Source: Comamonas sp. SCN 65-56 (lineage in GTDB: Bacteria; Pseudomonadota; Gammaproteobacteria; Burkholderiales; Burkholderiaceae_C). From it: DNA of 64,000 bases. The stretch covers positions 218,229 through 282,228 of the forward strand of contig NZ_MEDS01000001.1 in assembly GCF_001724135.1 (NCBI RefSeq), written 5' to 3'. Made by a program: the position numbers and the translations under genes. The notes beneath the pieces are model-generated. The model was given only the letters and a program-made list of their open reading frames with translations. It did no database searches and was not told the DNA's origin. Of this stretch, positions 1 to 8,293 are shown piece after piece (positions within the stretch are counted from its first letter, which is position 1; the number at the start of each line of letters is the position of its first letter).

Positions 1-715
1 TCGGGTTGATCAGGTACTTGGTGTTTTTGAGCCACTCCTTGGGCAGCACCGGCTTGATGATCTGTTCGACCACGGCCTCGATGAAGCTGGCCTTCATCTT
101 CGTCGGCGTCTCGCTCTGATCCGGGTTGTGCTGGGTGGAAAGCACCACGGTATCGATGCTGTCGACCTTGCCGTCGATGTAGCGCATCGTCACCTGGCTC
201 TTGGCGTCCGGGCGCAGGAAGGGCAGGGCGCCGCTCTTGCGTTGTTGCGCCTGGCGCTCCATCAGGCGGTGTGCGTAGTAGATGGGCGCGGGCATCAGCG
301 TGTCGGTCTCGTCGCAGGCGTAGCCGAACATCAGGCCTTGGTCACCGGCGCCGGTGTTCAGGTGGTCGTCGCTCGCCTGGTCCACGCCCTGGGCGATGTC
401 GTTGCTTTGCTTGTCGTAGGCGACGAGCACCGCGCAGCCCTTGTAATCGATGCCGTACTCGGTGTTGTCGTAGCCGATGCGTTTGATGGTGTCGCGCGCG
501 ACCTGGATGTAGTCGGGCGTTGCCACGTCCGAGCGCAGGCTGATCTCGCCCGCGAGCACGACCAGCCCGGTGTTGGTCAAGGTCTCGGCGGCTACGCGAC
601 CGCGCGGGTCGACCTGCAGGATGGCATCCAGGACGGCGTCGGAGATTTGATCGGCCACCTTGTCTGGATGACCTTCGGAGACGGATTCCGAGGTGAAGAG
701 AAAGTCGTTCGCCAT
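1..715 (-). CDS. metK: S-adenosylmethionine synthase, 5' part (runs off the window)
   Basis: Makes S-adenosylmethionine from ATP and methionine in the cytoplasm. The visible N-terminal 238 residues begin [19 protein letters not shown], the family's ATP/methionine-binding N-terminus, and continue with the typical [12 protein letters not shown] segment near residue 117. The C-terminal third and the stop lie beyond base 1. The start at 715 matches the family's usual N-terminus. It is divergent from the acyltransferase pair, with a 141-base intergenic region that holds a UUCG-loop hairpin in the metK leader. Identification is secure; only the missing end limits it. Confidence 0.96.
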   Translation of the reverse strand, partial: MANDFLFTSESVSEGHPDKVADQISDAVLDAILQVDPRGRVAAETLTNTGLVVLAGEISLRSDVATPDYIQVARDTIKRIGYDNTEYGIDYKGCAVLVAYDKQSNDIAQGVDQASDDHLNTGAGDQGLMFGYACDETDTLMPAPIYYAHRLMERQAQQRKSGALPFLRPDAKSQVTMRYIDGKVDSIDTVVLSTQHNPDQSETPTKMKASFIEAVVEQIIKPVLPKEWLKNTKYLINP

Positions 716-758
716 TTGTGCATAAACTCCGTGTTGCTAAGCATCTGGGGCGTTGCCC

Positions 759-776
759 AGGCTTCCGAAGGAGCCT
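759..776 (-). promoter_or_regulatory. Hairpin with UUCG tetraloop in the metK leader
   Basis: About 45 bases upstream of the metK ATG, the minus strand reads AGGCTCCTTCGGAAGCCT, a stem closed by a C(UUCG)G tetraloop with one mismatch. There is no T-run, so it is not an obvious terminator. It may be a leader structure or part of an RNA regulatory element; I could not match it to a known SAM-sensing riboswitch. Confidence 0.35.
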
Positions 777-856
777 TGTGGCGAACGCTTTAGCAGTGGT
801 ATTTAACGTCGCCCTGCAAGTTGCTCGGTTAACTCGGCGACGCTTTCATTGTAGTC

Positions 857-1714
857 ATGTCCTTCTTCCTGCGCCTCTTGGCTGTGCTGCCGTTGTGGTT
901 GCTCCACCCGTTGGGAGCGGCGATGGGCTGGCTGGCGTTTGCGCTCTCGCCCACCTACCGGCGCCGCTTTGTCGCCAATGCCGCCGTTGCCGGCTATGGC
1001 TTTGCTGCCGTGCGCGCCGCGGTGGCGCACGCGGGGCGCATGGTGGCGGAAACGCCCCGGCTGTGGTTGTCGCGCCGCCTGCCGCACTGCGCGGTGCATG
1101 GGCAGGAGAGCGTGGAGCAGGCCTGGGCCGCGGGGCGCGGCATCGTGTTTCTGACGCCGCACATTGGCTGCTTTGAACTCTCGGTGCAGGAGGGCGCGCG
1201 ACGCTGGGCCGCCGAGCACGGCGATTTCACCATCCTCTACCGTCCGGCGCGCAAGGCCTGGCTGGCGCCCATCGTGGCGCAGGCGCGCCAGCGGCCCGGC
1301 ATTCAGGCGGTGCCGACCACTCTGCAGGGCGTGCGTCAGATGATCAAGGCGCTGCGCCAGGGACGCGCCGTGGGCCTGCTGCCCGACCAGGTGCCGCCGC
1401 AGGGCTTGGGCCTGTGGGCGCCGTTCTTCGGCCGCGATGCCTACACCATGACGCTGGCGGCGCGCCTGGTGCAGCAGACCGGCGCGGCCGTGGTGCTTGC
1501 GCGCTGCGAGCGCCTGCCCTGGGCGCGCGGCTATGCGCTGTATCTGCAGACTCTGGCCGAGCCGCTCGCGTCCGATCTGCCAACGGCCGTGGGTCAGATC
1601 AACGGCGCGATGGAGCAACTGATCCGCGCCTGCCCGCAGCAGTACCTGTGGGGCTATGGGCGCTACAAACAACCACGCGGCTTGGCGGCGCGGCAGCAGG
1701 AGCCCGCCGCATGA
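857..1714 (+). CDS. LpxL/HtrB-family lysophospholipid/lipid A acyltransferase
   Basis: Predicted inner-membrane acyltransferase of the LpxL/LpxM family, which adds a secondary acyl chain to Kdo-lipid IVA. The 285-residue protein starts with a hydrophobic N-terminal anchor (residues 4-30) and carries the catalytic H-x4-E motif as HIGCFE (His102, Glu107). The length is normal for the family. The stop overlaps the start of the next gene in an ATGA arrangement, so the two homologous acyltransferases are co-translated. Which gene acts first on lipid A cannot be told from sequence, so no symbol is given. Confidence 0.88.
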   Translation: MSFFLRLLAVLPLWLLHPLGAAMGWLAFALSPTYRRRFVANAAVAGYGFAAVRAAVAHAGRMVAETPRLWLSRRLPHCAVHGQESVEQAWAAGRGIVFLTPHIGCFELSVQEGARRWAAEHGDFTILYRPARKAWLAPIVAQARQRPGIQAVPTTLQGVRQMIKALRQGRAVGLLPDQVPPQGLGLWAPFFGRDAYTMTLAARLVQQTGAAVVLARCERLPWARGYALYLQTLAEPLASDLPTAVGQINGAMEQLIRACPQQYLWGYGRYKQPRGLAARQQEPAA

Positions 1715-2583
1715 TGGCGCGCATCGGCATTGCGCTGCTGAACCTGCTGGGGCGCCTGCCGCTGCCCTGGCTGCGTGCGCTCGGGGCCGGGGTGGGCCGC
1801 CTGCTGTTCGTGCTGGCGCGGCAAAGGCGCAGGGTGGCGCTGCGCAACCTGGCGCTGTGCTTTCCCGAACTGACCGAGGCCCGGCGCCACGCGCTGGCGC
1901 GCGAGACCTTCGAGGTGTTTTGCCAGACCTTTCTGGACCGCGGCTGGCTGTGGAGCGGCTCCGAGGCGCTGGTGCGTTCGCGCGTCACGCTCACCGGTGC
2001 GGTGCACGAGCTCGATGGTGCAACGCCGACCATCGTCTTCGCGCCGCATTTCTACAGCATGGATGCGGGCGGCCTGGCGCTGCCGCTCCATACCAGGCGC
2101 GAGTTCACGTCGATCTTCGCCACCCACCCCAACCCGGTGCTCGACGCCTGGTTCATGGGCGGGCGCCAGCGCTTTGGGCGCGTGGCCATGCTCAACCGCG
2201 CCGATGGCGTCAAGCCCATCATCCAGTGTTTGCGCAAGGGTGGCCTGCTGTACTTGTTGCCCGACATGGACTACGGGCCGACGGATTCGGTCTTCGTACC
2301 GTTTTTTGCCGTGCCCGAGGCGGCGACCATCCCGTCGCTGTCGCGCTTCGCCCGTCTGGGCCGCGCCAAGGTGGTGGCGCTGTACAGCCGCTTGACGCCG
2401 GGCGGCTACGAGGCGGTGCTGACGCCCGCTTGGGAGCATTACCCGACCGACGACCCTGTGGCCGATACCGCGCGCATGAACCGTGAACTGGAGGCGGCCA
2501 TCCGCCAGATGCCGGCGCAGTACTACTGGGTGCACAAGCGCTTCAAGACGCGACCGGCGGGGCAGGCTTCGCTATACCAATGA
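1711..2583 (+). CDS. second LpxL/HtrB-family acyltransferase
   Basis: Second tandem member of the lipid A acyltransferase family, 290 residues. It has an N-terminal membrane segment around residues 5-35 and the catalytic motif in the H-x4-D form, HFYSMD (His113, Asp118). The start ATG at 1711 overlaps the previous stop; the open frame extends further upstream but that part only shadows the first gene. Tandem pairs next to metK are likely to supply two secondary acylations of lipid A, or one may act on another lipid such as ornithine lipid. Family assignment is firm; substrate is inferred. Confidence 0.86.
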   Translation: MMARIGIALLNLLGRLPLPWLRALGAGVGRLLFVLARQRRRVALRNLALCFPELTEARRHALARETFEVFCQTFLDRGWLWSGSEALVRSRVTLTGAVHELDGATPTIVFAPHFYSMDAGGLALPLHTRREFTSIFATHPNPVLDAWFMGGRQRFGRVAMLNRADGVKPIIQCLRKGGLLYLLPDMDYGPTDSVFVPFFAVPEAATIPSLSRFARLGRAKVVALYSRLTPGGYEAVLTPAWEHYPTDDPVADTARMNRELEAAIRQMPAQYYWVHKRFKTRPAGQASLYQ

Positions 2584-2628
2584 AAAGTGGCTCTAACGCG
2601 CTCTGGTATTGAGCAAGCGGCTCATTTT

Positions 2629-3540
2629 TCAGGTGGTCAAAAAATCCTGCAGCACCTGTGTGACCCGCGCCGGGTGTTCGTGCACCAGCCAGTGTGAGGC
2701 GCCGGCCAGGGCCTGCACCGCCAACTGCGGCACCCAGTCCTGCAGCCCATCGAGCAGTGCTGGGTGCAGTGCGGTATCGGCCAGGCCCCACAGCACCTGT
2801 GTGCGCACGCCCACCTGCAGCAGCTCGGGCTGCAGTTGCAGGGCGGCAGCGCCGAGGTCATCGCCGCGTGGTGGGCGCAACGGGCTTGCGCGGTAGTAGT
2901 TGCAGGCGCCGGCCAGCCCCTGCTGCCAGAGGGCGCGGTACTGCGCGCGCAGCTCATCGGACAGCCAGGCGGGCGGCTTTCCATCCGGAGTCTGGAACAG
3001 GGCAAACAGGCGGCGGAAATCGTCCTTGGCGAGCAGCGCCTCGGCGTCCGGGCGGCAGAGGAAGTGCATGTACTGGCTGGCCGCCTGCTGCACCGGGTTG
3101 TGCGCCAGTTCCCGCGCGAACGCGCCGGGGTGCGGCGCGTTGATGATCAAGAGGCGCGCGAGCAGCGCTGGGTGCGCGCTGGCCAGGTTCCAGGCGATGG
3201 CGCCGCCCCAGTCGTGCGCAACAAGGCAGGCGAGGGGCGTGCCAGCGGCTTCATGGGCGATCAGTGCGGCGATGTCCTGTACCAGGTGTTTGGGGCGGTA
3301 GGCGGCAACGTCTGTCGGCTGGCTGGAGGCGCCATAGCCACGCAGATAGGGCGCGATGCAGCGGTAGCCGCCATGCGCCGGCTGCGAGAAATGGGCCAGC
3401 AGCGCATCCCAGATGAAGGCGCCTTCGGGAAAGCCATGCAGAAACAGCAGCACCGGCCGGCCGCGCTCACCCTGCACATGGCAGCGCAGCTGGATGCCGT
3501 GGGGCAGGGCGATGTCTTCCAGGGTGGGGTGATTACTCAT
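2629..3540 (-). CDS. alpha/beta hydrolase, epoxide hydrolase-like
   Basis: 303-residue alpha/beta hydrolase. The oxyanion motif HGFPEG is at residues 35-40 and the nucleophile motif is HDWGG with Asp110 as nucleophile, which is the epoxide hydrolase/haloalkane dehalogenase type and not a serine hydrolase. The acid (in WGLADTALHP) and the base His (GASHW, near the C-terminus) are present. The HGFPEG and cap-region sequence favour an epoxide hydrolase over a dehalogenase. Start chosen at MSNHPT (3540); an in-frame ATG at 3567 lies inside a dispersed repeat copy. Substrate unknown. Confidence 0.82.
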   Translation of the reverse strand: MSNHPTLEDIALPHGIQLRCHVQGERGRPVLLFLHGFPEGAFIWDALLAHFSQPAHGGYRCIAPYLRGYGASSQPTDVAAYRPKHLVQDIAALIAHEAAGTPLACLVAHDWGGAIAWNLASAHPALLARLLIINAPHPGAFARELAHNPVQQAASQYMHFLCRPDAEALLAKDDFRRLFALFQTPDGKPPAWLSDELRAQYRALWQQGLAGACNYYRASPLRPPRGDDLGAAALQLQPELLQVGVRTQVLWGLADTALHPALLDGLQDWVPQLAVQALAGASHWLVHEHPARVTQVLQDFLTT

Positions 3541-3543
3541 GAA

Positions 3544-3592
3544 ATGAGAGCTTTCGGCGCTTGTCAATAGTGCGTTGGAGGCCTGAAATGCT
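3544..3592. repeat. dispersed GCGCTT repeat, copy 1 (degenerate)
   Basis: Between the hydrolase and engB. It shares the string GCTTTC-GCGCTTG-AATAGTGCGT-GAGGCCTG with the copy at 18.8 kb (AGCTTTCAGCGCTTGCCAGTAGTGCGT there). The right arm is decayed. Confidence 0.6.
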
Positions 3593-4315
3593 TCAAATCT
3601 GCAGAACGCCGTTACCCGTCTGTGCAGGGGCGGACGCTGGCGCGTCAGCCGGGTGGCTCCATTGCCACAGCAGCTGCGCCACGTCTTCCACGCCTTGTTT
3701 TTTCAGCGCAGAGAACAGCCGTACTTCACCGCCACCGGCATTGAGCCGCGTAATGGACAGCGCCTTGGCCTGCTCCGCGCGGGTGAGCTTGTCGGCCTTG
3801 GTCAGCAGCACGAGGAATTTCAGCCCGGCTTCCACGCGCGGACGCAGCGCGTCGAGCAGCGCCTCGTCGAGCTCGGTCAGGCCCAGGCGCGGATCGCACA
3901 GCAGCACGAAGGCGGTGAGACTTTCGCGCTGCACCAGGTAGTTGAGCATCACGCGCTGCCAGCGCAGCTTGTCTTCGCGCGAGACGGCGGCGTAGCCATA
4001 GCCCGGCAGGTCGGCGAGCACCGCGTCGGTCGCGCCCTGCTTGCCCAGCGCAAACAGGTTGATGTGCTGGGTGCGCCCGGGCTTCTTCGAGGCGAAAGCC
4101 AGTTGGCGTTGCTGCGTCAGCGTGTTGATGGCGGTGGATTTGCCGGCGTTGGAGCGCCCGACAAAGGCGATCTCCGGCACCTCGACCGCAGGCAGGTGGT
4201 GCAGCTGAGCGGCGGTGGTGAAAAAGCGCGCAGTGTGCATCCAGGCCAGTGCCGCCTTGCCGTCGATGCTGGCGTGCGCGGGCGTGGCGGAAGCGATGGC
4301 AGGGGTGGAAGGCAT
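3593..4315 (-). CDS. engB: ribosome biogenesis GTPase EngB/YsxC (YihA)
   Basis: Essential TRAFAC GTPase needed for assembly of the large ribosomal subunit and linked to cell division. The 240-residue protein has the G1 P-loop GRSNAGKS (53-60), G3 DLPGYGYA and G4 TKADKL, with the family-typical FVGRSNAGKST context. The start at 4315 (MPSTPAIA) gives an N-terminal extension of about 45 residues before the GTPase fold; an upstream in-frame ATG at 4372 overlaps the promoter region of the divergent cytochrome gene. engB next to cytochrome c4 is a common betaproteobacterial pairing. Confidence 0.95.
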   Translation of the reverse strand: MPSTPAIASATPAHASIDGKAALAWMHTARFFTTAAQLHHLPAVEVPEIAFVGRSNAGKSTAINTLTQQRQLAFASKKPGRTQHINLFALGKQGATDAVLADLPGYGYAAVSREDKLRWQRVMLNYLVQRESLTAFVLLCDPRLGLTELDEALLDALRPRVEAGLKFLVLLTKADKLTRAEQAKALSITRLNAGGGEVRLFSALKKQGVEDVAQLLWQWSHPADAPASAPAQTGNGVLQI

Positions 4316-4390
4316 GCGGCGGGGCGGTTGGCACAAGCGGGCATTGTAGAATCCAGCGGTTTTTGCGCCCACAACTCCCAGAGTTCCGAT

Positions 4391-5011
4391 ATGAAGTTGA
4401 TTGCCTCCTTGCTGATGTCAGCCGCCCTGGCGGTTACCGCAGTTTCCGCACTGGCGCAGGACGCGACGGCCAAACCCGATCCTGCCAAGGGCCAGGCCAC
4501 CTATGGCACGACCTGCGCCGCCTGCCACGGTGCGGATGGCAACTCCATGATTCCCGCCAACCCGACGCTGGCGCAGCAGTTCCCCGAATACCTGGCCAAG
4601 CAACTGCGCGAGTTCAAGGCCGGCAAGCGCGTGGATGCGGTGATGCAGGGCATGGCCTCCACGCTGGACGAGGAGGCGATCCGCAACGTCTCCGCCTGGC
4701 TGGGCACGCAAAAGGCGCGTCAGGGGTTTGCCAAGGACAAGAATTTGCTCGCGACGGGTGAGCGCCTGTACCGCGGCGGCGCGCAGGATCGTGGCATTGC
4801 CGCCTGCGCTGGCTGCCACAGCCCGAACGGGGCTGGCATCCCGGCCCAGTTCCCGCGCCTTTCGGGGCAGCATGAGGAATACACCGCCAAGCAGTTGGTC
4901 GATTTCCGCAATGGCACGCGCGCCAACAGCACCATCATGCATGACGAGGTGAAGTACCTCACCGACCACGAGATCAAGGCGCTGTCCGATTACATCGCCG
5001 GCCTGCGCTGA
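4391..5011 (+). CDS. dihaem cytochrome c4
   Basis: Periplasmic electron carrier feeding terminal oxidases. The 206-residue protein has a Sec signal peptide (cleavage after ALA, about residue 22) and two class I cytochrome domains, each with a CxxCH haem site: CAACH at 42-46 and CAGCH at 139-143. Two repeats of about 90 residues match cytochrome c4 length. The frame is open upstream to 3653 but that part is antisense to engB; the ATG at 4391 begins the signal peptide. Followed by a likely terminator. Confidence 0.93.
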   Translation: MKLIASLLMSAALAVTAVSALAQDATAKPDPAKGQATYGTTCAACHGADGNSMIPANPTLAQQFPEYLAKQLREFKAGKRVDAVMQGMASTLDEEAIRNVSAWLGTQKARQGFAKDKNLLATGERLYRGGAQDRGIAACAGCHSPNGAGIPAQFPRLSGQHEEYTAKQLVDFRNGTRANSTIMHDEVKYLTDHEIKALSDYIAGLR

Positions 5012-5054
5012 AGGCACTGCGGAACCTCGGCGGCTGTTTGACAGTCGATGAAAG

Positions 5055-5086
5055 CGGGCACGCCTTCCAGGGTGGCCCGTTTTTTT
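5055..5086 (+). terminator. rho-independent terminator after cytochrome c4
   Basis: CGGGC (5055-5059) pairs with GCCCG (5075-5079), with a partly paired interior, and is followed directly by seven T residues. It sits 44 bases after the cytochrome c4 stop and just before msrP. Confidence 0.6.
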
Positions 5087-5108
5087 CATGGGCCAACGGA
5101 GACCGAAC

Positions 5109-6101
5109 ATGCACGCAGGGCGCAACGGCAAGGATTTCAACCACCCGATTGCCAGCGAGATCACGCCGGCGCAGGTCTATGCAGGCCGGCGTGACTGGTT
5201 GCGCATGGCAGGTGCGGCGGCCGGGCTGGCGGCCTTGGCTCCGTGGACAGCGCAGGGCGCGATCGCCGGGGAATCGGGTGCAAAGCCGGCTGCGCTGGCA
5301 GCGCAACGCTCCAAGGTCGATGCCGCGGTGACGATGGAAAAGCCCACCAGCTTCCAGGATGCGACCAGCTACAACAACTTCTATGAATTCGGCACCGACA
5401 AGTCCGACCCGGCCGAATACGCCCATGCGCTCAAGACCAGTCCGTGGAAGGTGCAAGTCAGTGGCCTGGTGAACCGGCCGCGCACCTACGATCTGGACGA
5501 TCTGCGCAAGCTCAGTGCGCTGGAAGAGCGCATCTACCGCCTGCGCTGCGTTGAAGGCTGGTCGATGGTGATTCCGTGGATCGGCTATTCGCTCTCTGCC
5601 CTGATAGCGCAGGTGCAGCCGCAGGGCAGCGCCAAATATGTGCAGTTCGAAACCCTGGCGGACAAGGCCAGCATGCCCGGCGTGCGCGGCTCCGTGCTGC
5701 AGTGGCCCTACACCGAAGGTCTGCGCCTGGATGAAGCCATGCACCCGCTGACCTTGCTCACCCTGGGCATGTATGGGCAGGTGCTGCCGAACCAGAATGG
5801 CGCGCCGGTGCGGGTGGTCGTACCGTGGAAGTACGGCTTCAAGAGCGCCAAGAGCATCGTGCGCATCCACTTCGTCGAAAAGGAACCGAGCACCGCGTGG
5901 AATATCGCCGCGCAGCATGAATACGGTTTTTATTCCAACGTCAACCCGGACGTGCCGCACCCGCGCTGGAGCCAGGCGACGGAACGACGCATCGGCGAGG
6001 ACGGGCTCTTTGCCAAGCGCCGCAAGACCTTGCTCTTCAACGGCTATGGCAACCAGGTCGCCCAGCTCTATGCGGGCATGGACCTGAAGAAGTTCTATTG
6101 A
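5109..6101 (+). CDS. msrP: protein-methionine-sulfoxide reductase catalytic subunit MsrP (YedY)
   Basis: Periplasmic molybdoenzyme that repairs oxidised methionines in envelope proteins. The 330-residue protein has a twin-arginine signal ([10 protein letters not shown], about residues 28-37) and the sulfite-oxidase-fold region with the molybdenum-ligating cysteine in the motif [10 protein letters not shown]. The start at 5109 has a GGAG ribosome site; a second ATG lies at 5088. The stop TGA overlaps the msrQ ATG (TGATG). It receives electrons from the haem membrane protein MsrQ. The molybdenum cofactor genes at 46-49 kb fit its requirement. Confidence 0.95.
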   Translation: MHAGRNGKDFNHPIASEITPAQVYAGRRDWLRMAGAAAGLAALAPWTAQGAIAGESGAKPAALAAQRSKVDAAVTMEKPTSFQDATSYNNFYEFGTDKSDPAEYAHALKTSPWKVQVSGLVNRPRTYDLDDLRKLSALEERIYRLRCVEGWSMVIPWIGYSLSALIAQVQPQGSAKYVQFETLADKASMPGVRGSVLQWPYTEGLRLDEAMHPLTLLTLGMYGQVLPNQNGAPVRVVVPWKYGFKSAKSIVRIHFVEKEPSTAWNIAAQHEYGFYSNVNPDVPHPRWSQATERRIGEDGLFAKRRKTLLFNGYGNQVAQLYAGMDLKKFY

Positions 6102-6754
6102 TGGCCGTCCCGGGCACGCGCGGTCGCTGGCTGCTGCATCCGGCAGCCAAGCCGGCACTCTTTCTGTTGTGCCTGCTGCCGCTGGCATGGCTGATCTGGG
6201 GGGCGGCAACGAACGGCCTGGGTGCCAACCCGGCGGAAAAGCTGATCCGCGCCACCGGCGACTGGACGCTGCGCCTGCTCTGTGCCACGCTGGCGATCAC
6301 CCCCGTGCGCACGCTGCTGCGCGTGCCTGCGCTGGCACGCTTTCGGCGCATGCTTGGGCTGTTTGCCTTCAGCTACGCGTTGCTGCACCTGCTGTGCTAT
6401 GCCGGTTTCGACATGGGATTGGACCTGGCCGATATCGCCGCTGACATCGCCAAACGCCCTTTCATCCTGGCAGGCATGAGCACCTTCGCCGTGCTGCTGG
6501 TGCTTGCCATCACCTCGTTTCAGCCACTGGTGCGCTGGTTGGGCGGTCGGCGCTGGCAGCAGTTGCACCGGCTGGTGTACCTGGCGGCAGGCCTTGCCAT
6601 CCTGCACTTTTTCTGGATGCGGGCCGGCAAGCGCGACTTTGCCGATGTGTTGCTCTATGGCGGCATTCTGGCCGCGTTGCTGCTGGCACGGGTGGCATTG
6701 CGCTGGCGGGCTACGCCCTCAAAAATAGCGAAAAAGATAGCTGTTCGCGCTTGA
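6101..6754 (+). CDS. msrQ: haem-binding membrane subunit MsrQ (YedZ)
   Basis: Inner-membrane b-type haem protein that passes electrons from the quinone pool to MsrP. The 217-residue protein has about six hydrophobic segments and the ferric reductase-like domain; conserved histidines are visible in SYALLHLLCY, QLHRLVYL and AILHFFW. Translation is coupled to msrP through overlapping stop and start. The last residues, from SKIAKKIAVRA, are encoded by a dispersed repeat that also supplies the TGA stop, so the native C-terminus seems to have been replaced. Confidence 0.93.
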   Translation: MAVPGTRGRWLLHPAAKPALFLLCLLPLAWLIWGAATNGLGANPAEKLIRATGDWTLRLLCATLAITPVRTLLRVPALARFRRMLGLFAFSYALLHLLCYAGFDMGLDLADIAADIAKRPFILAGMSTFAVLLVLAITSFQPLVRWLGGRRWQQLHRLVYLAAGLAILHFFWMRAGKRDFADVLLYGGILAALLLARVALRWRATPSKIAKKIAVRA

Positions 6755-6783
6755 TGGATAAGCGCTGGAAAGCTATTTGATTC
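6721..6783. repeat. dispersed GCGCTT repeat, copy 2 (overlaps msrQ 3' end)
   Basis: Reads AAAAATAGCG, GATAGCTGTTCGCGCTTG, a short loop, then AAGCGCTGGAAAGCTATTTGA. The inner arms (GCGCTT/AAGCGC) and outer arms (AATAGC, GATAGCT / AGCTATTT) form an imperfect hairpin. Bases 6721-6754 code for the last residues and stop codon of msrQ. Confidence 0.8.
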
Positions 6784-6807
6784 GATTCTCGCGAATGCCG
6801 ATGGTGA

Positions 6808-8094
6808 TTACCGTGCAGGCACCAGCCGCTCGCTGCGAAAGATATCGCTGACCGATTCGCGCTCGCGGATCAGGTGGGCCGCGCTGCCATCCACCAATAC
6901 CTCGGCGGGTCGTGCGCGGGTGTTGTAGGTGCTGCCCATGGCGCTGCAGTAGGCGCCGGCGGACAGCACGGCGAGCAGGTCGCCCGGCTGCACCGCCAGC
7001 GCCCGATCACGCCCCAGCCAGTCGCCGCTCTCGCAGATCGGGCCGACCACGTCGTACACCTGCGTTTCGCCGGCAGGCTTCTCGGTGAGCGGCACGATGC
7101 CGTGGAAGGCCTCGTACATCATCGGGCGTGGCAGGTCGTTCATCGCCGCATCCACGATGCAGAAATTCTTCTGCTCGCCGGGCTTGAGGTACAGCACCTC
7201 GGTGAGGCAGACACCGGCGTTGCCCACCAGCGAGCGGCCCGGCTCGATCATCAGCATGCGCTCGCCATAGCCGCGCGCATCGAGCCTGGCCAGCAGCTGG
7301 GCCCAGAGCGCATCGGCGGCTGGCGGCGTATCGCCCTGGTAATCGATGCCCAGGCCGCCGCCAAAATCGATGTGTTCGATCACGATGCCCGCAGCTTCGA
7401 TGGTCTGCACCAGGTCGATCACGCGGTCCATGGCATCCAGGTAGGGCGTGGCTTCGGTGATCTGCGAGCCGATGTGGCAGTCGATGCCCTTGACATGCAA
7501 CCCCGGCAGGCTGGCCGCGCGCCGGTAGGTGGCGAGCACGCGCTCATGCGCGATACCGAACTTGTTGCCCTTGAGCCCGGTGGAGATATAGGGGTGCGTC
7601 TTGGCGTCGACGTTGGGGTTGACGCGGATACTCACTGGCGCGCGCACGCCCAAGGCCTGGGCCACGCTGCTGAGCACTTCCAGCTCGGCCTCGCTTTCGA
7701 CATTGAAGCACCCTATGCCCGCCTTGAGCGCTTGTTGCATCTCGCCGCGCGTCTTGCCAACGCCCGAAAACACCACGGTGGATGGATCGCCGCCCGCTGC
7801 CAGCACGCGCTCCAGTTCACCAGCGGAAACGATGTCAAACCCGCATCCAGCCTGCGCAAACAGCTGCAATATGGCGAGTGACGAATTGGCCTTCATCGCA
7901 TAGCAGATGCGCGCCTTGCGGCCGGCGAAGCCGCGCTGGTAGGCGGCCAGCGCCTGCAGCATGGCGGCACGCGAATACACGTACAGCGGTGTGCCGTGCT
8001 GCGTTGCGAGATCGGCGAGGCGAACGCCTTCAAGCTGCAACTGCCCCCGGGCGTAGTGCAGCTGGGGATGTCCGGGCATGGGGGAGGGGTTCAT
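6808..8094 (-). CDS. lysA: diaminopimelate decarboxylase
   Basis: PLP enzyme that decarboxylates meso-diaminopimelate to L-lysine, the last step of lysine synthesis. The 428 residues have the normal length and motifs: CYAMKANSS with the PLP lysine near residue 68, HIGSQI, the glycine-rich phosphate loop FGGGLGIDY, EPGRSLVGNAG and the C-terminal substrate motif CESGDW. Its ATG overlaps the lptM stop, so it is the last gene of mrcA-lptM-lysA, an order common in Burkholderiales. Confidence 0.97.
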   Translation of the reverse strand: MNPSPMPGHPQLHYARGQLQLEGVRLADLATQHGTPLYVYSRAAMLQALAAYQRGFAGRKARICYAMKANSSLAILQLFAQAGCGFDIVSAGELERVLAAGGDPSTVVFSGVGKTRGEMQQALKAGIGCFNVESEAELEVLSSVAQALGVRAPVSIRVNPNVDAKTHPYISTGLKGNKFGIAHERVLATYRRAASLPGLHVKGIDCHIGSQITEATPYLDAMDRVIDLVQTIEAAGIVIEHIDFGGGLGIDYQGDTPPAADALWAQLLARLDARGYGERMLMIEPGRSLVGNAGVCLTEVLYLKPGEQKNFCIVDAAMNDLPRPMMYEAFHGIVPLTEKPAGETQVYDVVGPICESGDWLGRDRALAVQPGDLLAVLSAGAYCSAMGSTYNTRARPAEVLVDGSAAHLIRERESVSDIFRSERLVPAR

Positions 8095-8276
8095 GGTTGG
8101 GTGGCCGGTGGAGCGGCCTTCTTGGCGTCGGTGGTCGGGGCTGGCGTGGCAGGGGCAGCTGCAGCGGGCGATGCCGCTGGCGGCGTGGGCAGGCGCAGCG
8201 GCCCGCGCTGACCGCAGGCGCCCAGTGCGAGCGCGCTGGCCATGAGCGCCGTGGTGAGCAGAAAGCCTTTGGTCAT
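8091..8276 (-). CDS. lptM: small lipoprotein LptM (YifL-like)
   Basis: 61-residue lipoprotein: MTKGF start, hydrophobic segment and lipobox LGAC (Cys21), followed by the family signature CGQRGPLRLP. LptM-family proteins help mature the outer-membrane LPS translocon LptDE. The rest is a low-complexity Ala/Pro/Thr tail. The frame is open to 8441 but that part is antisense to the mrcA 3' end; the start at 8276 is 17 bases after the mrcA stop. The stop overlaps lysA by four bases. Confidence 0.85.
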   Translation of the reverse strand: MTKGFLLTTALMASALALGACGQRGPLRLPTPPAASPAAAAPATPAPTTDAKKAAPPATQP

Positions 8277-8293
8277 GGTTTTGCGGTCGATGG

